This document shows positions 16,774 to 25,135 of a DNA stretch of 64,000 nt, one piece after another. Positions within the stretch are counted from its first letter, which is position 1; every line of letters starts with the position of its first letter. The position numbers and the translations under genes were made by a program. The notes beneath the pieces are model-generated. The model was not told the origin of the DNA. It searched no databases and worked only from the letters and a program-made list of their open reading frames with translations. Source of the stretch: Deltaproteobacteria bacterium (lineage in GTDB: Bacteria; Desulfobacterota; Desulfobacteria; Desulfobacterales; SpSt-501); contig JACRCN010000094.1 of the NCBI GenBank assembly GCA_016219005.1, positions 62,001 to 126,000 of the forward strand, given 5' to 3'.

Positions 16774-18054
16774 ATGATCGCTTTTCTTTTCATCGCATTT
16801 CTTGCGCTCCTGATGCTTGGAATGGATGTCTTCTTTTCCATGACGGTTTCTTCTTATTTAGGGATACTATTTAAGGCTTCGCGGCAGGTTGACACCAGCA
16901 TTATCCCGCTCAGGATGGTTGCCGGAATAGATGAGTACACGTTTGTGGCCATCCCGCTATTCATTTTAGCCGGCGAACTCATGAATAAGGGGGGCCTCAC
17001 CAAAAGGCTCATTGATTTTTCCCTCGCCCTTGTAGGGCACGTTAGGGGCAGTCTGTCCCAAGTTGCGGTGATAACCAATGTGATCATGGCCGGGGTATCG
17101 GGAGCCGCAGTGGCGGACGCCTCCGCTACGGGTACCATTTTGATACCGGCGATGAAGGAGGAAGGCTATGAACCCGAGTTCGCCGGTGCGGTGATCGCAT
17201 CTGCGGCCATAATTGGGCCTGTTATACCACCTTCAATACCAATGGTAATTTATGGTGTAATGGCCCAACAGTCTATCGGTAAGTTGTTCATGGGTGGCAT
17301 CCTGCCCGGCTTGATGCTAGGCGCCGGCATTATGATTATTTGCTGGGTCATATCCATTAGGCGGAATTACCCCAGCCGCGAACGAATGCCATGGAAACAA
17401 CGCATAAAGGTGGTCGCAGACGCCTCGTGGGCGCTGTTAATGCCGGTAATTATTATAGTCGGAATCAGATTCGGCCTGGTAACGGTGACAGAGGCAGCTG
17501 GAGTGGCTGTGGTCTATTCCATGTTGGTGGGGTTTTTTATTTATCGAGAAATGGGCTTAAGGGATTTATGTGATGTTCTTTATGAAACCGGGGTAACTAC
17601 CGGCATCATAATGATTCTATTATCGGCAGCGGGAATTTTCAGCTGGTTGTTAGCAGAATCACAAATCAACATCGTTGTAGTCGATGCCATTTTCAGCTTA
17701 TCAACTGACCCGGTAGTGGTTCTTTTGATCATCAATTTCATGCTGCTTATTATCGGGATCCCTCTTGAGCCTATGCCGGCCATGATCATTTTTATGCCTG
17801 CCCTTATACCCATCGGCAATCAACTCGGTATCGATCCCATTCAATTCGGATGGATTTGTGTTTTTAATCTGCTGATTGGGATGCTGACACCTCCGGTCGG
17901 AATGCTTCTCTTTGTAGCCTCTGCCATAGGAAAAATCCCGATGGGACCACTCGTAAGAGAGATAACTCCCTTTTTGATACTCTGCATAATCGTCCTGATC
18001 GCAGTTACGTATGTGCCATGGATAACCACTTGGGTCCCTAATGCAATTATGTAA
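16774..18054 (+). CDS. TRAP transporter large permease (DctM family)
   Basis: 426 residues, about 12 hydrophobic segments. The conserved motifs of the large subunit are visible: PLFILAGELMNKGG, GGVSG-like AGVSGAAVADASATG, IGPVIPPSIPMVIYG and the matching second-half NLLIGMLTPPVGMLLF. It carries the substrate through the inner membrane with a cation gradient. Coding is less G+C-rich at its 3' end than the neighbours but the frame is intact. Confidence 0.95.
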   Translation: MIAFLFIAFLALLMLGMDVFFSMTVSSYLGILFKASRQVDTSIIPLRMVAGIDEYTFVAIPLFILAGELMNKGGLTKRLIDFSLALVGHVRGSLSQVAVITNVIMAGVSGAAVADASATGTILIPAMKEEGYEPEFAGAVIASAAIIGPVIPPSIPMVIYGVMAQQSIGKLFMGGILPGLMLGAGIMIICWVISIRRNYPSRERMPWKQRIKVVADASWALLMPVIIIVGIRFGLVTVTEAAGVAVVYSMLVGFFIYREMGLRDLCDVLYETGVTTGIIMILLSAAGIFSWLLAESQINIVVVDAIFSLSTDPVVVLLIINFMLLIIGIPLEPMPAMIIFMPALIPIGNQLGIDPIQFGWICVFNLLIGMLTPPVGMLLFVASAIGKIPMGPLVREITPFLILCIIVLIAVTYVPWITTWVPNAIM

Positions 18055-18072
18055 GAGAAAAGGAGTCTAGGA

Positions 18073-19251
18073 ATGCCTCTTAACGGTATGAGAGTGGTGG
18101 ATCTTACCAGAATCATCGCAGGTCCATTCTGCACGTTGATGCTAGGGGATCTGGGGGCTGAAGTCATCAAGATCGAGCCGCCGAAGGAAGGCGACCCCTT
18201 GCGGGCCCAGGGTGTGATCAAGGACGGTCTGAGCTGGTACTATGCGTCCTATAACCGCAACAAGAAATCGCTTAGCCTTGACCTGTATTCAACCGAGGGC
18301 AAGGAAATTTTATCCGACTTGATTAAAACCAGCGATGTCGTTGTCGAGAATTTCCGACCCGGGGTGATGGACAAGATGGGGTTCGGTTACAGCAGATTGA
18401 AACAGCTCAAATCGGATATTATCTATTGCGGCATCACCGGGTTCGGCAAATCGGGCCCGTATAAGGACCGCCCCGCATTCGATTTCATCGCCCAGGCCAT
18501 GAGCGGTTTCATGAGCGTGAATGGGAACGAAGGGGAGGAGCCGCTGCGCGCAGGCATTCCGATCAGCGACTTGGTGGCCGGGCTTTATGCGGCCTTCGGC
18601 ATTGTGAGCGCGCTGCTCCATCGCGCTCGAACCGGTGAGGGCCAGGAGGTCCAGACCAGCTTGGTGGACGGTCTCATCAGCATGCTCAGTTACATGGCGG
18701 CCAACTACCTGGCCAGCGGCAAGCCTCCGGTGCGCACCGGAAACGATCACCCCTTGGTTGCACCTTACGGAATTTTTCGCTGCAGCGACGGTGAGGTGGC
18801 GATCGCCCCGAGCAACGACCAGGTTTACTTCAAGTTGCTCTCCGCTTTAGGACTGGACCATCTTAAAGAGGTTCCCGGGTTTGCAAGCAATGACCTTAGG
18901 ATGACTAATCGGAAACAGATCAAAACCGTTATTCAGGAAGTCATCTCCAAGAAACCTAAATCTTATTGGATCGAATACCTGAACAAAGCCGGGGTGCCCT
19001 GTGGCACGGCCATGAGCCTTTCGGAGGTGTTCGAGGATGAGCAGGTTCGACATCAGGAAATGGTGATGGAGGTTCCGCATCCGGCACACGGAGCCGTAAA
19101 AATGGCGGGTTTCCCTGTCAAGTTAAGTGCAACCCCCTGCCGGGTTCAACACCCCGCCCCGGAATTGGGACAGCATACCGACGAGATCCTGAAAAAACTG
19201 GGGATGAGTCGAGAACGAATTGCCGATCTCCGCCACTGCGGCATCGTTTAG
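18073..19251 (+). CDS. Class III (CaiB/BaiF) acyl-CoA transferase
   Basis: 392 residues. Family blocks are MRVVDLTRIIAGPFCTLMLGDLGAEVIKIE (given in part: GPFCTLMLGDLGAEVIKIE), VENFRPGVMDKMG and AFDFIAQAMSGFMSVNG, whose aspartate is the acyl-carrying catalytic residue, and GVPCGTAMSLSEVF near the C-terminus. These enzymes move CoA between acids such as succinyl-CoA and a substrate acid. It is the last gene of the GntR cluster and would activate the imported acid for the lyase at 14256. A ribosome site (aaggag) precedes the ATG. Confidence 0.94.
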   Translation: MPLNGMRVVDLTRIIAGPFCTLMLGDLGAEVIKIEPPKEGDPLRAQGVIKDGLSWYYASYNRNKKSLSLDLYSTEGKEILSDLIKTSDVVVENFRPGVMDKMGFGYSRLKQLKSDIIYCGITGFGKSGPYKDRPAFDFIAQAMSGFMSVNGNEGEEPLRAGIPISDLVAGLYAAFGIVSALLHRARTGEGQEVQTSLVDGLISMLSYMAANYLASGKPPVRTGNDHPLVAPYGIFRCSDGEVAIAPSNDQVYFKLLSALGLDHLKEVPGFASNDLRMTNRKQIKTVIQEVISKKPKSYWIEYLNKAGVPCGTAMSLSEVFEDEQVRHQEMVMEVPHPAHGAVKMAGFPVKLSATPCRVQHPAPELGQHTDEILKKLGMSRERIADLRHCGIV

Positions 19252-19264
19252 CTGACGCCTGCCT

Positions 19265-19861
19265 ATGAACAGCGAAGACACCCGATCACCGGGAAAGCCT
19301 GAAAGCTCGGTTTTGCAACTCTTGCGGGACATGCAGTTGCAAGCGGCGGTGGAGCGACTGCGGAACGGGGCCGCCGGGTTCGACTCAGCCGAGGCGAGGG
19401 CACAAATTCTCGATTGGGAAAATCGATCGCGCCGGTTGCGCGCGGCCGGCGCGATAGGGGAAGCGAGACGGCTGGCCCGCCGGGCAGCCGCACTGAACGG
19501 CCTTCTCGTTCACGGACCGGACCCCGCGCAAATGGTGGCCGAGACGGAGCTGCCCGAAGGCTACGTGGGCAAGATCCTGATGGTGATGCTTACGGGGGGC
19601 GGCTTCGACGGTGCGATTTGCCTGCGATCGGGGGACGACCGGCACCGGGAAATTCTGCATAATACCCGGGCGGAAATAGCCGATCTGGGCTTTCCCGACG
19701 CGCAGGTCCACCCTCTTGGGGGCGCCCATGCCGGTTTTGATTCCGACGGTAGCGTCGTTATCTGGGGAACCAGCGATGAGTTCGGCTGCTGCGACAAGGA
19801 TCTCGCGGCCCGGCTGATCGCGCAGGCTTACCCGGAGAAAACGGTCAGGATTGAAGAATAG
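19265..19861 (+). CDS. Conserved-looking protein of unknown function
   Basis: 198 residues; I do not recognise the family. The first half is helical and rich in Arg/Ala/Glu, without membrane segments. The second half is more ordered: YVGKILMVMLTGGGFDGAI, then AQVHPLGGAHAGFDSDG and a C-terminal WGTSDEFGCCDKDLAARLI with an adjacent cysteine pair. It starts 13 bases after the CoA transferase stop without a clear ribosome site, and converges with the ABC ATPase gene on the other strand (two-base gap). Coding is supported by an uninterrupted frame and codon use like its neighbours. Confidence 0.65.
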   Translation: MNSEDTRSPGKPESSVLQLLRDMQLQAAVERLRNGAAGFDSAEARAQILDWENRSRRLRAAGAIGEARRLARRAAALNGLLVHGPDPAQMVAETELPEGYVGKILMVMLTGGGFDGAICLRSGDDRHREILHNTRAEIADLGFPDAQVHPLGGAHAGFDSDGSVVIWGTSDEFGCCDKDLAARLIAQAYPEKTVRIEE

Positions 19862-19863
19862 CT

Positions 19864-20634
19864 TTACAGCACCAGTTCAGAGGCGTCGGTGATTTTCTGG
19901 CGCAACTCGAGAAACTTCATCTCCGTCTGCTCGCGGGGCCGGGGCAAATTAACCTCATAGGTGGCGTGCATGCGCCCCGGCAGCTTGCCCTGCAAGGATA
20001 TGATCCGGTCCCCCAGATAAATCGCCTCCTCGATGTTGTTGGTTACAAACAGCACCGTGCGCTTCTCGGTCTCCCAGATGCGTGCGGTTTCTTTTTCCAT
20101 GAAGTAGCGCGTTTGCGCGTCCAGCTGGCCGAAGGGCTCATCCAGCAGCATCACCTCCGGATTGTTGGCATAGGCCCGCGCAATGCCCACCCGCTGCTTC
20201 ATCCCGCCGCTCAACTGGTGCGGATAGTGCTTCTCAAACTTCTGCAGTCCCACCAGGTTGATGTAGCGCTGGGCCACTTCGCGGCGCTCTTTCTTGGGTA
20301 TCCCCCGCAACCTGGGCCCCAGTTCCACGTTGCCCAGCACCGTCTTCCAGGGAAACAGCATGTAGCTTTGGAACACCAGGCCCCGGTCGGCCCCCGGTCC
20401 GCTGACCTCTTTGCCGTCCAGAGTAACCGTGCCGGTGGTAGGGGTCTCCAGCCCGGCGATGATCCGCAAGAGCGTGCTCTTGCCCGACTGGCCCGGCCCC
20501 AAGATGACCACAAACTCGTTGGGCTTGACGTCCACGCTGATGTCCTCGAGCACGTGCACCCGCTGCGAGCCCTTCTGAATAAATACCTTCGAAATGTTCT
20601 GACAGACGATCTTGGGTTGATTGTTGGATTTCAC
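19864..20634 (-). CDS. ABC transporter ATP-binding protein (SsuB/TauB type)
   Basis: 256 residues, GTG start with site gagggg. Walker A GPGQSGKST (near 46), the signature LSGGMKQRV, Walker B VMLLDEPFGQLD and the switch histidine replaced or shifted in LFVTNNIEE: the usual H-loop reads VTHDIEEA and here reads VTNNIEEA. The missing H-loop histidine is odd and could mean a degenerate ATPase site paired with the canonical second ATPase at 23744. It drives import of a nitrate/sulfonate/taurine-class solute with the two permeases upstream. Confidence 0.92.
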   Translation of the reverse strand: MKSNNQPKIVCQNISKVFIQKGSQRVHVLEDISVDVKPNEFVVILGPGQSGKSTLLRIIAGLETPTTGTVTLDGKEVSGPGADRGLVFQSYMLFPWKTVLGNVELGPRLRGIPKKERREVAQRYINLVGLQKFEKHYPHQLSGGMKQRVGIARAYANNPEVMLLDEPFGQLDAQTRYFMEKETARIWETEKRTVLFVTNNIEEAIYLGDRIISLQGKLPGRMHATYEVNLPRPREQTEMKFLELRQKITDASELVL

Positions 20635-20683
20635 AGCGATATTTCCCCTCTATCGATCTGGCCGCGTGAAGGTTTGAATCATG

Positions 20684-21544
20684 CTACGCCAAAGACGTTT
20701 CCCGTTTCCACGGGCAAAGGAACTTCTCCAAATAGGTGACAATCAGAGTCGTGGCCCAGGCCCAGAAGGCCAGGACCACCATCCCGGCCAAAACGAAGTC
20801 CGGCCTGGCCAGCTGCATGCCTTGAATGATGATGAACCCCAGACCGGAGCGCGCGCTCACCAGCTCGGCCGAAAGCACGCATGTCCATGCGATGCTCAAC
20901 GAAATCTGCAGGCCGGCGAAGATGGCGGGAAACGCCGCCGGAAAGCCCACCTGAAGGATTTCATCCCGGCGGCTGCCGCCGAGCATGCGAACCACATCGT
21001 AGAGCTGCGGCTCGATGAGACGGATACCCATATAGGAATTCAGCAGACAGGGCACAAACGTGCCGACTACGATGATGAAGATTTTGGACGGCTCATCGAT
21101 GCCGAACCAGAGAATGGCGCAAGAGATCCACGCAAATGGCGGCATCGGCTTGATGAGGTCGAAGACCGGTTTCACAACGGCGTTAACATATCGGTTCAGG
21201 GCCATCAGGATACCGAGGGGGACTGCGATGGAGGATGCAATCGCAAATCCGATCAGGATGCGGTTGAGGCTGGCCCATGTGTGCCCCCACAGGGATTTCC
21301 CGGCGACGGTATCGATCATCAGGCGGTAAATGGCGACAACCACTTTCTCGGGGGCGGCGATGCCGTTGCCCAGCACCCGGGTGTAGTCGACGTATTTCCA
21401 GAGGGCGAAGAAGGCCGTAAGGGAGATGGCGTAAAGAAACCAGCGGTTCTTCAGAAAGGCGACGATTGAAAACGGCTTCCTTTCCATGACCTCCTGCTGG
21501 ATTTCGTTGGCGATGGAGGAAGCGGCCGTGGTTGTGGTGCTCAT
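20684..21544 (-). CDS. ABC transporter permease (SsuC/TauC type), second copy
   Basis: 286 residues with six hydrophobic segments after a cytoplasmic N-terminus. The BPD_transp_1 coupling region is seen around MLGGSRRDEILQVGFPAAFPAIFAGL (in part: GGSRRDEILQVGFPAAFPAI). It starts six bases after the first permease stop, with its ribosome site (aaggagata) overlapping that stop, so the two are translationally linked and probably form a heterodimer. Confidence 0.93.
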   Translation of the reverse strand: MSTTTTAASSIANEIQQEVMERKPFSIVAFLKNRWFLYAISLTAFFALWKYVDYTRVLGNGIAAPEKVVVAIYRLMIDTVAGKSLWGHTWASLNRILIGFAIASSIAVPLGILMALNRYVNAVVKPVFDLIKPMPPFAWISCAILWFGIDEPSKIFIIVVGTFVPCLLNSYMGIRLIEPQLYDVVRMLGGSRRDEILQVGFPAAFPAIFAGLQISLSIAWTCVLSAELVSARSGLGFIIIQGMQLARPDFVLAGMVVLAFWAWATTLIVTYLEKFLCPWKRETSLA

Positions 21545-21549
21545 ATCGG

Positions 21550-22344
21550 TTATCTCCTTATCCCGGCAAGGAGTCGCTTTTCGATTCTTTCAATTATGAT
21601 GCCGATGGCTACACCCGTCAGGCCGACACAGATCATCCCCAACAACACCATCGTCGGCATGGCCAGGCGCCGGCCCATCGTGATCAGGTATCCCAGCCCC
21701 TGGTCGGCGGCCAGGTATTCGGCGCCCACCAGCGTGGTCCAGCAATACGCCTGGGAAATCGTCATGGCGCCGAAAACCATAGGCAGGGCCGAGGGAATGC
21801 AGATTTTCTTAAAAATGTCCCAGTCCGTGGCGCCGTAAGTCCGGGCCATCTGGATCAGGGTGGGGCTGGTCATCCGAACCCCCACGTACGAGTTGATCAC
21901 GCAGGGCACGATGCCGGAAAGCCAGATGATGAAGACCTTGCCGGGGATGCCGATCCCAAACCAGAATATCGTCAGCGGGATCCAGGCGACCGGCGGGATG
22001 GGGCGGATCAACTCAAAAATCGGCCGGGCCAGGCCCTCCGCCAGTGCAAACCAGCCCATCAACAAGCCTAGGGGGACGCCGACAATCAAGGAGAGAAAGA
22101 ACCCCGTGAAGGCTTCAATGATGCTGATATAGGCATGGGTGGTCAGCACGGCCCCGTCCGGGTTTGCTTCAAACAGCTTCTCCCAGAAGAGAGCCATCAC
22201 CTGGGTCGGGGAACCGAGCATGGTGTTCGGCACGATTTTTAATTCAACAACGGCCTGCCACACTCCGAAGAAAAGCAGGATGCTGGCGACGGGCAGTATC
22301 CTCAGCACCAGCGGGGTTTCCACCTTGACTTGTTCGTAAGCCAT
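21550..22344 (-). CDS. ABC transporter permease (SsuC/TauC type), first copy
   Basis: 264 residues, six hydrophobic segments, with the coupling loop GATDWDIFKKICIPSALPMV and the family IPPVAWIPLTIFWFG segment. The start has a gggagag site. Having two different permeases with two different ATPases around one binding protein is unusual for the SsuABC/TauABC family, which normally uses homodimers. Confidence 0.93.
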   Translation of the reverse strand: MAYEQVKVETPLVLRILPVASILLFFGVWQAVVELKIVPNTMLGSPTQVMALFWEKLFEANPDGAVLTTHAYISIIEAFTGFFLSLIVGVPLGLLMGWFALAEGLARPIFELIRPIPPVAWIPLTIFWFGIGIPGKVFIIWLSGIVPCVINSYVGVRMTSPTLIQMARTYGATDWDIFKKICIPSALPMVFGAMTISQAYCWTTLVGAEYLAADQGLGYLITMGRRLAMPTMVLLGMICVGLTGVAIGIIIERIEKRLLAGIRR

Positions 22345-22438
22345 CTTGTCTCTCCCGGCCGAATGCCTGTGAAATTTGAATTTGCGTTATATTTGGCATG
22401 AATGCATCCGGTTGGAACTTCAACAAACCGCCTGAAAT

Positions 22439-22464
22439 GGGGACCCTGGTTTCCCAAGGTCCCC
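22439..22464 (-). other. Intercistronic hairpin between binding-protein and permease genes
   Basis: Stem ggggacc-tgg with cca-ggtcccc, one mismatch, four-base loop. No T-run follows on the minus strand. It sits in the gap after the binding-protein gene, as in the TRAP operon at 16222. Confidence 0.65.
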
Positions 22465-22504
22465 GGGTAGTTGAACTTCATCCGCGACGCTTTTTCTACA
22501 GCGG

Positions 22505-23578
22505 CTACTTCTCCGCAGCCATCTTCAAGTATTTGTCGGTGATAAAATTGAGCCTCCCGTCGGCTCCCATCACTTTGGCGGCATCTTCCTTCTTCAGCTT
22601 ACCCTGGGAAGTGAAAAAGTCCAGCACCCCCAGTTCCCAGGCCTCCGGGACACTCGGCTTGCCTGAGAACATCTTGATCTGTTCCTGGAGGTTGAATACG
22701 GGGTGGCTTTCAAGATCCATCTTGCACATCTCATCGGTCATTTCCAGCCCGCAGAAGTCTTTCATGAACTTCTTGTACATGGGGACCAGTTGAGCGGTCG
22801 GGGTGCTCTTCAGCATGTCGATGCCGCGGAAATACACCTTCATCCACTTCACGACCTGCGCCTCGTTTTTCTGAAGGTATTCCGGATCCGCTATCACAAC
22901 GATCGGCAGTCCGGCGCCGCTGTTCTTGATGTCTCCGGCCACTTTCCAGCCCTTGGAAATCCCGACATACATATGGGGCGCCCACAGGGTCACGATGTCG
23001 CCAATCCCGGCCTCGAAGGCCGCCACACACTGGAAGGGGTCCATGTTCTTGATGACCACGTCGCTGTCCTTCAGGCCGAAGACTTTCAACCATGTGCTCA
23101 GTGCGAAGTGCCCGGAGGATACGGTGGTGCAAATGATGGTCTTGCCCTTGATCAGCTCGGGGCTGCCGTAGACCTCGGGGTATTTCGGGTTCCAGCCCTT
23201 GACCTTCATGATCGGGCTGTCAGGCCGAACCAGGACCACGTTCGCCATGGACTCGTCGTTGCCGATAGCGATGACCTTCGTGCCGTAACGGGCCGCGCCC
23301 ACCACCGCGGGGGTCCCGCCGAGGGCGCCGATGCCCCACTGCTTGGCCGGCAGCGCTTCCAGCATGCCCATGCCCGAGTCGAAATAGAGCAGGTTGAAAT
23401 CCAGGCCGACTTCCTTGTCCCAGCCTTTTTCCTTGGCGTACCACATGATGAAGGTTTCGTGTTCAGGTTCCCAGGCGGTGTTGAACTTGAAAGGAGCTTG
23501 CGCTTGCACCGTAGCGAAACCCGCAAGAAGCAACAGAACCGAAAGGATTACGATGCCCGACCAGGTCGATTTCTTCAT
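22505..23578 (-). CDS. ABC transporter substrate-binding protein, SsuA/TauA/NMT1-like
   Basis: 357 residues from the ATG at 23578, ribosome site ggagga. Residues 1-26 are a Sec signal peptide (VILSVLLLLAGFATVQAQA). The mature part has the NMT1/SsuA pattern: WYAKEKGWDKEVGLDF, GALGGTPAVVGAARYG, GKTIICTTVSSGHFALSTWL and a DPFQCVAAFEAGIGDIVTLW stretch. It binds a small anionic solute in the periplasm; alkanesulfonates, taurine or an aromatic acid fit the family. Next to a phosphonate/aminoethyl-compound island, taurine is a reasonable but unproven guess. Confidence 0.93.
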   Translation of the reverse strand: MKKSTWSGIVILSVLLLLAGFATVQAQAPFKFNTAWEPEHETFIMWYAKEKGWDKEVGLDFNLLYFDSGMGMLEALPAKQWGIGALGGTPAVVGAARYGTKVIAIGNDESMANVVLVRPDSPIMKVKGWNPKYPEVYGSPELIKGKTIICTTVSSGHFALSTWLKVFGLKDSDVVIKNMDPFQCVAAFEAGIGDIVTLWAPHMYVGISKGWKVAGDIKNSGAGLPIVVIADPEYLQKNEAQVVKWMKVYFRGIDMLKSTPTAQLVPMYKKFMKDFCGLEMTDEMCKMDLESHPVFNLQEQIKMFSGKPSVPEAWELGVLDFFTSQGKLKKEDAAKVMGADGRLNFITDKYLKMAAEK

Positions 23579-23743
23579 TTTCCATCCTCCTTGTTTTCGG
23601 TCAGTTTCTGACCGTGTCTCAGGGTTAACCGCCCACTTCCTTGAGAGGAAACATGCTGCTTTTCGATCGAACCTTCCAGCGGTGCCTACCGCCTCCTTCA
23701 ATGGGTGCTTACATGCAATTCCTACTGCTCGATGCCCTTGGGG

Positions 23744-24511
23744 CTACCACCAGCGGATCAACTCGGTGACCTGCTTTCTGATCTCGACAAATTTGGGGTC
23801 GATCAGACTCCGCGGCCGCGGCAGGTCCACCTTGACCTCGGCCTTGATCTTGGTCGGCTTGTTGCTCAGGACCAGGATGCGCTCGGCCACATAGACCGCC
23901 TCTTCGATGTTGTGGGTCACGAAGATAACGGTGCTTTTAAGTGCCTTCCACAGACTCACCAGTTCGTCTTCCAGGTAATAGCGCAACTTCACGTCCAGCT
24001 GCCCGTATGGCTCGTCCATCAACAGCAGGTCCGGGTCCACGGCAAAGGCGCGGGCCACGGCAATGCGCTGCTCCATACTGGAGGAGACTTGGTTCGGGTA
24101 GAGGTCGGCGGTGGTCGTCAGCCCCACCAGGTCCAGGATGTACCTCAGCCTCTCCTCGAGTCTTGCCTTTGAAAAACCCTTGACCTCCATGCCGTAGGCC
24201 ACGTTGTCCCGGACGGTACGCCAGGGCATACAGGTGGGCTCCTGAAAGACGAAGGATATGTTGTGCTTCTTGGGGTTAGCCTCCTCGCCATCGATGAAGA
24301 TGTTGCCTTTCGTGGTGGGGATGAGCTTGGAGAGGGCGTTCAAAAAGGTGGTCTTGCCGCAGCCGGTCGGCCCGACGATGCTGAGAAATTCCCCCTGGGC
24401 CACATTGAAGGAGATATCGTCCAGCACCAGCAGGTTCCCGAAACTCTTGGTAAGGTCCTTGACTTCAATTTTTACCCTTCTGTTTTCCGCGGCTTCAACT
24501 GTTGCGTTCAA
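23744..24511 (-). CDS. ABC transporter ATP-binding protein (SsuB/TauB type), canonical
   Basis: 255 residues, TTG start preceded by aggag. Walker A GPTGCGKTTF (near 51), Walker B LLLMDEPYGQLD and the H-loop VTHNIEEAVY are intact; the signature region reads VSSSMEQRIAV where LSGGQ-like residues are usual, so this copy is divergent there. The ATPase at 19864 has the reverse pattern (good signature, altered H-loop). Together they could form one asymmetric pair. It is the first gene of the five-gene minus-strand operon, downstream of the promoter at 24708-24738. Confidence 0.92.
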   Translation of the reverse strand: MNATVEAAENRRVKIEVKDLTKSFGNLLVLDDISFNVAQGEFLSIVGPTGCGKTTFLNALSKLIPTTKGNIFIDGEEANPKKHNISFVFQEPTCMPWRTVRDNVAYGMEVKGFSKARLEERLRYILDLVGLTTTADLYPNQVSSSMEQRIAVARAFAVDPDLLLMDEPYGQLDVKLRYYLEDELVSLWKALKSTVIFVTHNIEEAVYVAERILVLSNKPTKIKAEVKVDLPRPRSLIDPKFVEIRKQVTELIRWW

Positions 24512-25135
24512 GGCGATCTCCTAAAGGGTTGTTGTCACACTGCGCTGTATTCTAATTCCTTGGGGCTGCCAATCATGATGGTATAGTGAGATTGTCGGGA
24601 TGATCTCCTGCTCGGAACAAAGGGCATGAGCCGATCCGGGACTCAGCCCAAAAATAAAAAGTCCTTTCCACAAGCAATAGATAGGAAATTCCATTTAGTC
24701 GCTGTGCTCTATAGCGTTATAACCAAGGTACAAGTCAAATTAATTAAATTTATGGTGTGAATGACAATTATTCATGTGACCATTCGGAGCACTTCGCGGG
24801 CGATTTCGAGTTCTTCGTTGGTGGGAATACTGCACGAGGTTGCATGCGGCAGGCGCATCGGTTCTGCGATATTACCCGCCGCCTGGCGGATTTTTTACTT
24901 CGCTCAACGAGTTCGCTTAGGAGGACTTCAAATGGAAATCTGCATTTTTTCCAGACCACTTAAGATTCGTTTCCGTGCAACGAATCTTGATGCAGGCGGA
25001 AGGGACTTGGGATTGACAGATCGAATCCTAGCACCCGGACATTAGTCCAATTTTCAGCTTTCAGCTCCTTGATGCGGATATGTCGAGAGGCCTGCGCGCT
25101 GGCATCGGCTGTCCAACGGGGTTATGCACCCATTT
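24512..25135. other. 624-base intergenic region between the ABC operon and the aminotransferase-like gene
   Basis: No convincing gene. It holds the ABC operon promoter (24708-24738) and a 9-base-pair stem-loop aagattcgt/acgaatctt (24962-24988), which may end the aminotransferase transcript. Minus-strand bases 24773-24860 translate as RLPHATSCSIPTNEELEIAR, which faintly recalls the C-terminus of acetate kinase and could be a gene relic. Base composition is more A+T-rich than elsewhere. Confidence 0.5.
24708..24750 (-). promoter_or_regulatory. Promoter of the SsuABC-like operon, AAGTCAA/TAATTAAA class
   Basis: On the minus strand -35 ttgact (24738-24733), 19-base spacer and -10 tataga (24713-24708), with an A+T-rich upstream block taatttaatt-like that matches the promoters at 34904, 35242 and 47706. 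It lies 200 bases before the first ABC gene. Confidence 0.5.

Noticed and set aside
24773-24860. Acetate kinase C-terminal relic
   Set aside because: The similarity (PTNEELEIAR) is too short to claim a pseudogene; mentioned only in the gap description.
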